Position numbers and translations under genes: made by a program. 64,000 nt of DNA from Sinomonas terrae (GTDB lineage Bacteria > Actinomycetota > Actinomycetes > Actinomycetales > Micrococcaceae), in NCBI RefSeq assembly GCF_022539255.1, contig NZ_JAKZBV010000001.1, forward strand, positions 1,116,001-1,180,000, in the 5' to 3' direction. Within the stretch, counting starts at the first letter, position 1. Each line of letters opens with the position of its first letter. Below, in pieces: positions 58,901 through 64,000 of this stretch. The notes beneath the pieces were generated by a model, which did not search any database, was not told the origin of the DNA, and saw only the letters and a program-made list of their open reading frames with translations.

Positions 58901-60352
58901 GACGGCAACGTCGAGTCTGTGGCCGCGGAGGTGAACAGGGTGGTGGATCTCGTGTTCGAGCATGCTGCACACCGCCCCAACTCGTCGCTCGCCGTCGTCA
59001 CTGCCAGCGCCCAGCACGCGGCGCGTGTCGGTGAGGCCATCCGTCTCCAGATGGCGAACCACGCGGATTCGAAGGAGTTCTTCAGTGGGGGCGAGGAGCC
59101 GTTCCGTGTCGTTCCCGTCGACCGGGCTGGAGGCCTCGTCCGTGACCATGTCATCTTCTCGCTCGGCTACGGACGCACCCCGCACGGACGCGCGATGCAT
59201 CACTTCGGGCCGCTCAGTGAGCCCGGCGGTCGGCGTCGCTTCGCCCTTGCGATGAGCCGAGCGCGGCACACTATGCACGTCCTGACCTGCTTCCAGCCCG
59301 GGGAGCTCGACGAGAGCCGCCTCAGCGAGGGTGCACTGGACTTCCATGAGCTTTTGGAACGGGAACTGGCGGGTCGGACCGAACTGGGAACCCGGGCGAC
59401 CCGGGCAGCCGCCAGCGGCGAATCCCTTGGTGCAGACCCCCTCGTGACCGACCTCGGGGAGCGTCTCGCGTCTCGGGGTGCGCGAGTGTGGCATCACTAC
59501 GACGGCGAAATCGACATGGCCGCCGCCGTCGATCCCCTCCTCACGCTCTCTCGCGACGACCAGGAGCAGAGCGTACCGGTCGCCGTCGAGTCGGACGGAA
59601 CGAATCGGTACCGAGAACTCAGCGTTCGAGAGCGCAGCCGGCAGCGGCCTGAACTGCTCGAGCGCATGGGGTGGCGCTACTTCACCCTGTGGACCATCGA
59701 GGTCTTCACCGATCCGGGTAGCTGCGCGGACATGATCGCCGATCTGCTGGGACTCGATGGCCAGTCGGATGAGGGCAACGGGGCGGGCTTCTTGGCAGGC
59801 GGGGTCATGGGTGCCGCCCTCCGGTCCGAGGCAACCCAAGCCTGGGGTGTTCAGGGCCGGCCAGACGGGGAGGCCCCGGGGAGCGTGTGGAACGACATGG
59901 TGCTCGGCGAAAGTGGTGCCGAGGACACCGCGCCTCGCGACGCCGCCGCGTATGACGATGTGATTCCACTCGACGACTACAGGGAGGGCTCCCCGGTGGC
60001 AGCTCGTGACCATCTCAGCTCTCATCGCCGCGTAACGGCGCCCTCGACCCGCTCGGCTGACGAGGAGTCGCAGAGGGCGCCCGGATCGGAGGATGCTGAG
60101 GACGCCGAGGAGAGCCATGAGCCGCCTCAAGGAGGAGAGGAGGCTCCCGGCGAGGCAGGGGAGCCACCTAGCCAGCCGATGTCGCGGAGGGAAGTGCGCG
60201 GTTCTGAGGGACCTGGGCGTCGCCGCAGTTCTGACGAGCCGGTGCTCCCGCGCCGTGCTGCGGAGGACGATCCGCGTGCCTGGGGCGACCGCGAGTCGGA
60301 CCGGAACCACGACCAATGGCTCAAGGACCAGCGCCCTCCGCATTGGGGATGA
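55997..60352 (+). CDS. SF1-helicase-like protein with degenerate Walker motifs and a C-terminal Vsr-like domain
   Basis: A 1451-residue protein. Its middle and C-terminal parts follow superfamily 1 helicases of the Dna2/UPF1/DUF4011 type. Walker A is ETPPGTGQTQT with Gln315 where the ATP-binding Lys should be. Walker B is VLLDADSLP with Ala848 replacing the catalytic Glu of DEAS. Later motifs remain: AFGDTHVANP, VYRGVDEELGLQLSHRFYDGSL, RDHVIFSLGYG and RRFALAMSRARHTMHVL (residues 1079-1095). Residues about 1150-1250 resemble MTES_1575-type Vsr nucleases (IDMAAAVDP, VAVESDG, RERSRQRPELLERMGWRYFTLW). The last 200 residues are acidic, Pro-rich and probably disordered. It probably cannot hydrolyse ATP in the usual way. 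The function is unknown; a defence or structural role is possible. Confidence 0.8.
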   Translation: MPIRSTGKRRSAPEGAEESRDVPQHPGMQEDEARLEAWLSALPAVTGPDTMLGFSPTAEGVIELTSANASGLAQLLAGRRTRLSTLVRERHDYTTAARAARNLRAKIYELANERGLDAGHLAAGIATWTSAVGGRPRRVSAPVLLAGVALTVRSEQDDFEIKLTEPARLNPALVRHLRTVHRLDIDAAAIERLAYSTARLDPHPVLERFRSILSDIPGAAVETRLLVSTFADLEHALDDPAITSAAPVVASLAAAARSVHVAPSPLDPSRFTPVDERPPSHELLVLDADADQQLAIDATRAGDSLVVETPPGTGQTQTAVNVIANLVDAGRTVLVVAERRASLVELNHACERLGLGSLLLQLSAGLTANQLKQQLVRAIVRNEKAEQPRLETMHRTLIERRYQLLEHVESLHNVRERWGCSPYEAMQSLAALTSIHPSPATTVRLKRSVLDSIRERRELAERLRRAAELGSFSREATTSPWYGARMLTRRETEDAQALVQALVKDLPALRERMATLAAHSEIRLGSSVEEWGRQIEMLVAVRESLDKFTPDIFDRPVNDLIAATAPSAWRRERGIEIPAMQRSRLRRVAKEYVRPGVHLADLHSSLILVQGQRAQWSEYAVSQRHPMVPSGLADLREDYRAVRKGLERLGHVIVGTRNGGDLLLDPVVEVQGRLQDLSDSYDSLRSLPERTLLEDELRERGLGELLEDLAARQASPEVVASELELAWWQSVLEAMISGDDYLAMSDGAQLRTAEDEFRRADRAHIASGAARVRWRLAGEWGRALGEHPREAESLRNQLKDGRVSLASLDSQAPHLVRPLVPVWTASPYSLASAAPAQRRFDAVVLLDADSLPLRAALPAIARAQQVVAFGDTHVANPKPFTVGVDFRTQPQEPAEQVESAFGALGRILPTVRLKTVYRGVDEELGLQLSHRFYDGSLHRLPDGQSVTGLDRALLVEYLPDGTGMPSGQDGNVESVAAEVNRVVDLVFEHAAHRPNSSLAVVTASAQHAARVGEAIRLQMANHADSKEFFSGGEEPFRVVPVDRAGGLVRDHVIFSLGYGRTPHGRAMHHFGPLSEPGGRRRFALAMSRARHTMHVLTCFQPGELDESRLSEGALDFHELLERELAGRTELGTRATRAAASGESLGADPLVTDLGERLASRGARVWHHYDGEIDMAAAVDPLLTLSRDDQEQSVPVAVESDGTNRYRELSVRERSRQRPELLERMGWRYFTLWTIEVFTDPGSCADMIADLLGLDGQSDEGNGAGFLAGGVMGAALRSEATQAWGVQGRPDGEAPGSVWNDMVLGESGAEDTAPRDAAAYDDVIPLDDYREGSPVAARDHLSSHRRVTAPSTRSADEESQRAPGSEDAEDAEESHEPPQGGEEAPGEAGEPPSQPMSRREVRGSEGPGRRRSSDEPVLPRRAAEDDPRAWGDRESDRNHDQWLKDQRPPHWG

Positions 60353-60375
60353 CGTCGTCAGCGCCCGCCTTTCCA

Positions 60376-61110
60376 TCACCGGTGCGCCTCGACGAGGGCG
60401 AAGAAGACCTTGCCGCGTGCTGACGCCCCGGCGAGGAGTGGCGTCACTTCGGGGGAGGCCGCGACGACGAGTAGCCCGTTCTGGTCCTTCGGCGCGCCAA
60501 GCAACGTGCCCGACTGCTCGGCGCCCGAGCCCGTCCAGAGGACTGTCACTCCGGCCGCGAGGCGCGAGGAATTCCGCCCTTCGCGGCCGGACTCTTCGGC
60601 AAGTACAAGATCGACAGTCTGACCGGTACGGACCAACTGCAGCGAGTCCGGGTCGGCGACCCTGACCGGAACGGCCGCCGTTCCAGGAGGCGTTCCGGCC
60701 AAGAGGCCTGGCCCGACTGTCGAGGCGTCCGTAAGTACGCCGCCGCGGCGGACGGGAGCTGAGAGCCGCTTGCCTTCGGCGGCCGCGACTTCGCGCAACG
60801 CCCCGTCAGGTACTGCCCCTGCCGGAATGCGTGCTATTCGAAGCTGAGAGGCCGAGACGGGCGCCCCGGCGGGCAGATCGGCTGCCGCCACGACGACGGG
60901 GGACTGCGGCGCTGAGGCTGGAGTGAGCTGATAGACCGAAATGGCAACCGCTCCGCACAACAGCGCTGCGGCGAGGGTGCGGCGTCGTCGTCGGAGGAAA
61001 CGGGCCAACGGCGGACGTGGCTTCGTGCCCCAAGGCTGCGAGGGTCCGGGTACGCCCCGACGGTCGCGATACGACGGCCGACGGCGAAATGTTCCAGAGA
61101 GAAGGGGCAT
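60376..61110 (-). CDS. SAF-domain (CpaB/RcpC-like) membrane protein
   Basis: A 244-residue protein with a basic Pro-rich N terminus (RPPLARFLRRRRR), a single membrane helix (TLAAALLCGAVAISVYQL) and an exported SAF domain (VVVAAADLPAGAPVSASQLRIARIP, LSAPVRRGGVLTDASTV). VPVRVADPDSLQLVRTGQTVDLVLAE is the typical second half of CpaB/FlgA-type proteins, which help assemble Flp pili or flagellar rings. No pilus or flagellar genes are near. The ATG at 61110 has TAGCGT at -13. It follows the FmdB gene on the same strand. Confidence 0.8.
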   Translation of the reverse strand: MPLLSGTFRRRPSYRDRRGVPGPSQPWGTKPRPPLARFLRRRRRTLAAALLCGAVAISVYQLTPASAPQSPVVVAAADLPAGAPVSASQLRIARIPAGAVPDGALREVAAAEGKRLSAPVRRGGVLTDASTVGPGLLAGTPPGTAAVPVRVADPDSLQLVRTGQTVDLVLAEESGREGRNSSRLAAGVTVLWTGSGAEQSGTLLGAPKDQNGLLVVAASPEVTPLLAGASARGKVFFALVEAHR

Positions 61111-61117
61111 GCCCCTG

Positions 61118-61123
61118 ACGCTA
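61118..61123 (-). promoter_or_regulatory. Putative leaderless -10 (TAGCGT) of the SAF-domain gene
   Basis: On the minus strand TAGCGT lies at -13 to -8 relative to the ATG at 61110. Confidence 0.45.
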
Positions 61124-61204
61124 GGACACTCGCTCTACCCCAAGTTCCGGATCAGGCCCCCATGTGGATGACCCGCCGGACCTATGGGTTGTGGAGGGAA
61201 AACG

Positions 61205-61504
61205 TCAGTTTGCAGAAGCCGAGGCCGCGGCTGGCGCCGGGGTGGAGGCGGGCGCAGCGGGCGCACTCGCGCTCGAGGATGAGCCGTTCGAAGACGAGGT
61301 GTTGGAGCCAGCCGGCACGGTGCTCGAACTGCGCGAGTCGGTGCGGTAGAAGCCACTGCCCTTGAAGACCACGCCGACGCTGTTGAACTTCTTGCGCAGG
61401 CTGCCGCCGCACTCCGGGCACGCCGTGAGGGAGTCGTCGCTGAACGACTGGACGATGTCGAAGGCATGTCCGCAGTCTTTGCAGGCGTACGCGTAAGTAG
61501 GCAC
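61205..61504 (-). CDS. FmdB-family zinc ribbon protein
   Basis: A 99-residue protein. The first 45 residues hold two CxxC pairs (YACKDCGHAF and TACPECGGSLRKKF) followed by VGVVFKGSGFYRTDSR, the standard FmdB/CxxC_CxxC_SSSS motif. The rest is a low-complexity Ser/Ala/Pro tail. The function is unknown, though the family is linked to regulation of amide or one-carbon metabolism genes. The GTG at 61504 has AAGGAG seven bases upstream; a GTG two codons earlier is less well placed. It lies between the folate cyclo-ligase and the SAF gene on the same strand. Confidence 0.88.
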   Translation of the reverse strand: MPTYAYACKDCGHAFDIVQSFSDDSLTACPECGGSLRKKFNSVGVVFKGSGFYRTDSRSSSTVPAGSNTSSSNGSSSSASAPAAPASTPAPAAASASAN

Positions 61505-61574
61505 AGTCACTCCTTGCGAAACGTGAGGTCGTTAGCAGTCGATGACCCCGAGTGCCAATTCTAACAGGCCCAGC

Positions 61575-62207
61575 TCATGCAATATTCCCCAAGTGCCGGA
61601 TGCCGCTCGGCGTGATGGCAGCCTCAACACGCCGGTCCAGAGGCTCGTCCGGGACTCCGCCCGGCGGGAGGATCTCGGTGTCGAAGACGATCGCGGCCGT
61701 GGCCGGCGCCCTATCGCCACCCAGCTGTGCCAGAAAGCGGTCGTAGTAGCCCCCGCCTTGTCCGACCCGCCGCCCGTTGGCGTCGAGCGCCGTCGCTGGA
61801 AGGAGGATTGCAGCGAGAGGCGGCCGATCGCCGTCGCCCGCTTGAAGCGCACGGGCATCCAGCCTGGGGCCCACGGGCTCCTGAAGGGGCGCGAAGCGGC
61901 TGCGCTCGTACGAGATATCGGGCTGCCACTCGACCCACGAGAGTTGCCGTTCGGGTTCGCAGATCGGCAGAAGAAGGTGGAATCCGCGGCCATGGAGCCG
62001 GCCGAGGAGCGGGAGCGTGGGCGGTTCGGCACCGAGGCCTAGGTAGGCCGTGAGCGTGCCCCCTTCCGGGACGGTGCTGGTGGCCCACGCGAAGCCGTGG
62101 AACGCGATCCCCGCGCCCGCCGCCTCGCGCTCGTCGCTGCTCATCGCACGACGACGCTGCCACACTTCCGCGCGCAGGCTGCGCTTGCGCTCTGCTGCAG
62201 TTTCCAC
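61575..62207 (-). CDS. 5-formyltetrahydrofolate cyclo-ligase
   Basis: A 210-residue ATP-dependent enzyme that turns 5-formyl-THF into 5,10-methenyl-THF, recycling a dead-end folate. RKRSLRAEVWQRRRAMSSDER is the N-terminal motif, and LLPATALDANGRRVGQGGGYYDRFLA carries the ATP/Mg loop. The C-terminal DEPLDRRVEAAITPSGIRHLG is family-typical. The GTG at 62207 has TAGGCT at -12 and no ribosome site. It is divergent from galU. Together with fhs (29468) it acts in one-carbon folate metabolism. Confidence 0.92.
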   Translation of the reverse strand: METAAERKRSLRAEVWQRRRAMSSDEREAAGAGIAFHGFAWATSTVPEGGTLTAYLGLGAEPPTLPLLGRLHGRGFHLLLPICEPERQLSWVEWQPDISYERSRFAPLQEPVGPRLDARALQAGDGDRPPLAAILLPATALDANGRRVGQGGGYYDRFLAQLGGDRAPATAAIVFDTEILPPGGVPDEPLDRRVEAAITPSGIRHLGNIA

Positions 62208-62213
62208 CCTGAG

Positions 62214-62219
62214 AGCCTA
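62214..62219 (-). promoter_or_regulatory. Putative leaderless -10 (TAGGCT) of the cyclo-ligase gene
   Basis: On the minus strand TAGGCT lies exactly at -12 to -7 relative to the GTG at 62207. Confidence 0.55.
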
Positions 62220-62264
62220 TCCGCCAGGCTTGTCATCCGGCTCCGCACCTGCGGAATCGTCGTA

Positions 62265-62270
62265 TAGAGT
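62265..62270 (+). promoter_or_regulatory. Putative leaderless -10 (TAGAGT) of galU
   Basis: TAGAGT lies exactly at -12 to -7 relative to the GTG at 62277; its divergent counterpart is 46 bases away. Confidence 0.55.
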
Positions 62271-62276
62271 GACAGC

Positions 62277-63200
62277 GTGTCGACCACGAAGCCAGTCAGG
62301 AAAGCTGTCATCCCTGTCGCCGGGCTGGGTACCCGGTTCCTTCCGGTGACGAAGGCCATGCCCAAGGAAATGCTGCCCGTGGTGGACAAGCCCGCCATCC
62401 AGTACGTCGTCGAGGAAGCGGTCTCCGTCGGGCTCGACGACATCCTCATGATCACCGGTCGCAACAAGCGCGCTCTCGAGGACCACTTCGACCGCGTCCC
62501 CTCGCTTGAGGCGACTCTCGAGGAGAAGGGCGATGAGAAGAAGCTCGCCGCCATCCAGGAGTCCAACAACCTTGGTGACATTCACTATGTGCGTCAGGGG
62601 GATCCGAAGGGGTTGGGGCATGCGGTGCTGTGTTCGCAGCGGCATGTGGGGGCTGAGCCGTTCGCGGTGCTGCTGGGCGATGACCTGATCGATGAGCGTG
62701 ATGAGCTGCTGGGGGAGATGATCCGGGTGCAGCAGGCCACGGGTGGGTCCGTGGTGGCGTTGATGGAGGTTCCGCGGGAGGCGATCTCGGCGTACGGGTG
62801 TGCGATGGTCAGCCCTGTGGAGGGGGAGTCGTTCGTGCAGGTGCATGGGCTGGTGGAGAAGCCGGCGCCGGAGGATGCGCCGTCGAATCTGGCGATCATC
62901 GGCCGGTATGTGCTGCATCCGGCGGTGTTCGGGGTGCTGGAGGAGACGGAGCCCGGCCGTGGCGGGGAGATCCAGCTGACGGATGCGCTGCAGACCCTGG
63001 CCCGTCGTGAGGGCGAGGGCGGGGGCGTGTACGGGGTCGTGTTCCGGGGGCGCCGGTACGACACGGGCGACAAGCTCAGCTACCTCAAGGCCGTCGTCAC
63101 CCTCGCATGTGGCCGCGAAGAGTTCGGCGAGGACCTGCGGTCATGGCTGCGAGATTTCGTGTCCGAGGGCGCTGATGTGCCTTCGACCGCAGGCGCCTGA
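62277..63200 (+). CDS. galU: UTP-glucose-1-phosphate uridylyltransferase
   Basis: A 307-residue enzyme that makes UDP-glucose for glycans and polysaccharides. KAVIPVAGLGTRFLPVTKAMPKEMLPVVDKPAIQYVVEEA is the nucleotide-binding and catalytic start. RQGDPKGLGHAVLCS and AVLLGDDLIDE hold the metal-binding Asp residues. GLVEKPAPEDAPSNLAIIGRYVL and RRYDTGDKLSYLKAVV are conserved later. The GTG at 62277 has TAGAGT at -12. Between about 62587 and 63065 the codon use changes abruptly to CTG, GTG, GGG and GAT, unlike both ends of the gene, as if this part came from another source. The protein itself appears normal. Confidence 0.95.
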   Translation: MSTTKPVRKAVIPVAGLGTRFLPVTKAMPKEMLPVVDKPAIQYVVEEAVSVGLDDILMITGRNKRALEDHFDRVPSLEATLEEKGDEKKLAAIQESNNLGDIHYVRQGDPKGLGHAVLCSQRHVGAEPFAVLLGDDLIDERDELLGEMIRVQQATGGSVVALMEVPREAISAYGCAMVSPVEGESFVQVHGLVEKPAPEDAPSNLAIIGRYVLHPAVFGVLEETEPGRGGEIQLTDALQTLARREGEGGGVYGVVFRGRRYDTGDKLSYLKAVVTLACGREEFGEDLRSWLRDFVSEGADVPSTAGA

Positions 63201-63205
63201 CGACT

Positions 63206-63823
63206 ATGTGGGGGCCCGGCGCCTGGCCGGTCTCGCTCGGATCGGGCGATATCGGACTGCGCCCGATCCGCCTCTCTGACCGCGCCGAGTGGATGGCGCT
63301 CCGGGCGCGGAACGCTGAATGGCTTGCACCTTGGGAGGCCTCAAACCCGCAGCCCGGGGGCAGCCTGCCGACCTTCCGCCAGATGGTCCGCTCGCTGAAC
63401 CAGCAGGCGCGCGAGGGTTCGGCGCTGCCGTTCGTCATCACTCTTGCGGACCCCCGCATGAGCCGGCCGCCCATCGTGGGGCAGCTGACCGTTTCCTCGA
63501 TCATCTGGGGCTCAGCCCTCATGGCCACTCTCGGTTACTGGGTGGACCACGAGCACGCTGGCCGCGGCATTGCCCCGACAGCCGTGGCCCTCGCCACCGA
63601 CCACTGCTTCTTCTCCCTGGGCCTGCACCGGATGGAGATCAACATCAGGCCGGAGAACGGGCCGAGTCTTCGGGTCGTCGAGAAGCTCGGGTTCCGGTAC
63701 GAAGGGCTCCGTCCGCGGTACCTGCACATCGCAGGGCAATGGGCGGACCACGAATCGTTCGCCCTCACGGCGGAGGAAGTGCCCGAGGGCCTTACCGCTC
63801 GCTGGCTTGCATCGCGAGCCTGA
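63206..63823 (+). CDS. RimJ-like GNAT N-acetyltransferase
   Basis: A 205-residue GNAT acetyltransferase of the RimJ/RimL group. LRPIRLSDRAEWMALRARNAEWLAPWEAS is the N-terminal region, ATLGYWVDHEHAGRGIAPTAVALATDHCF contains the acetyl-CoA loop, and LHRMEINIRPENGPSLRVVEKLGFRYEGLRPRYLHIAGQWADHESFALT is strongly typical of RimJ. These enzymes acetylate N-terminal Ser/Ala of ribosomal or other proteins. The ATG at 63206 follows galU by five bases, so it is probably in the same transcript; the ribosome site is weak. Confidence 0.88.
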   Translation: MWGPGAWPVSLGSGDIGLRPIRLSDRAEWMALRARNAEWLAPWEASNPQPGGSLPTFRQMVRSLNQQAREGSALPFVITLADPRMSRPPIVGQLTVSSIIWGSALMATLGYWVDHEHAGRGIAPTAVALATDHCFFSLGLHRMEINIRPENGPSLRVVEKLGFRYEGLRPRYLHIAGQWADHESFALTAEEVPEGLTARWLASRA

Positions 63824-63892
63824 AATCGGCGCGTCTTACCGGAGTATGGCGACACACCGGCCGGAATCCGGCAGGGCACTGGGCTCGCCTCC

Positions 63893-63898
63893 TACGGT
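63893..63898 (+). promoter_or_regulatory. Putative leaderless -10 (TACGGT) of the last gene
   Basis: TACGGT lies exactly at -12 to -7 relative to the ATG at 63905. Confidence 0.45.
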
Positions 63899-63904
63899 TT
63901 TGTC

Positions 63905-64000
63905 ATGGACTTCACTCTCAGCAGCTCGACGGTGCTCGGCGCCGCCGTTGTCCTGTGGCTGCTGTGGGGTGCGCCCTACCTGTTGCGTCGTCTCCGGCCT
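63905..64000 (+). CDS. N-terminal fragment of a membrane protein, 3' partial
   Basis: The frame from the ATG at 63905 stays open to the right edge. The 32 visible residues start MDFTLSSSTVLGAAVVLWLL and continue WGAPYLLRRLRP, which is one outside-in membrane helix followed by a basic cytoplasmic patch. The TACGGT hexamer at -12 supports a real start. Nothing more can be said about its identity from this fragment. Confidence 0.6.
   Translation, partial: MDFTLSSSTVLGAAVVLWLLWGAPYLLRRLRP

Overview
The window is high-GC DNA from an actinobacterium, most likely a member of the Micrococcaceae close to Arthrobacter or Sinomonas. This is inferred from the gene order alr-tsaE-tsaB-rimI-tsaD ... groES-groEL ... 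guaB-guaB3 ... glpD ... guaA, from the mycothiol gene mshA, from the G/C-rich wobble positions, and from many GTG starts. It is mostly ordinary chromosome with two accessory patches and one insertion sequence.

Layout. 1-7022: a tightly packed polysaccharide operon: a sialic-acid-synthase-like/TIM-barrel fusion cut by the left edge, four glycosyltransferases and an O-antigen-ligase-like membrane protein. It is followed on the opposite strand by an NTP_transf_5-type nucleotidyltransferase and a small unknown protein (7028-8303). 8518-17327: a glycogen-to-trehalose operon with two tandem glycogen debranching enzymes, then TreY and TreZ, closed by a strong terminator. 17402-20495: a GlsB-like membrane protein, an aldo/keto reductase, a PLDc_N membrane protein and inositol-phosphate synthase. 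20619-29376: an accessory catabolic cluster of two divergent arms (MFS + amidase; MFS + GntR regulator + hydantoin-racemase-like + cyclic amidohydrolase + maleate-isomerase/arylmalonate-decarboxylase-like), sharing a control region full of GGGATCCC palindromes. 29468-36712: fhs and mshA (minus strand), then the alr-tsaE-tsaB-rimI-tsaD operon. 36822-43569: a YbdK-type ligase with a coupled small membrane protein, an AbiEi/DUF559-like protein, an AidB-like acyl-CoA dehydrogenase, an SdhL-like dehydrogenase and a THUMP-like methyltransferase. 44185-46167: groES-groEL under two CIRCE operators. 46251-47336: an intact IS110-family transposase. 47789-55924: guaB, guaB3, glpD, a lone PTS EIIA, SURF1, DUF3817 and guaA. 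55997-60352: a very large SF1-helicase-like protein whose Walker motifs look disabled. 60376-64000: a SAF/CpaB-like protein, an FmdB zinc ribbon, 5-formyl-THF cyclo-ligase, galU, a RimJ-like acetyltransferase and the start of one more gene.

How the genes connect. The two GlgX enzymes can supply debranched maltodextrins to TreY/TreZ for trehalose. ino1 and mshA together feed mycothiol. TsaE/B/D make the tRNA t6A modification. guaB and guaA carry IMP to GMP. galU supplies UDP-glucose for polysaccharides like those of the first operon. The accessory cluster looks like uptake, ring opening, amide hydrolysis and a final racemase-superfamily step on an unknown cyclic amide or imide.

The most general signal I found is regulatory: about sixteen genes have a TANNNT hexamer placed 12 or 13 bases before the start codon and mostly no Shine-Dalgarno sequence, which suggests leaderless mRNAs and also fixes several start codons. 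A second recurring structure is families of palindromic or tandem 19-26-base elements at the 3' ends of convergent genes. I saw no tRNA, rRNA, CRISPR array or prophage.
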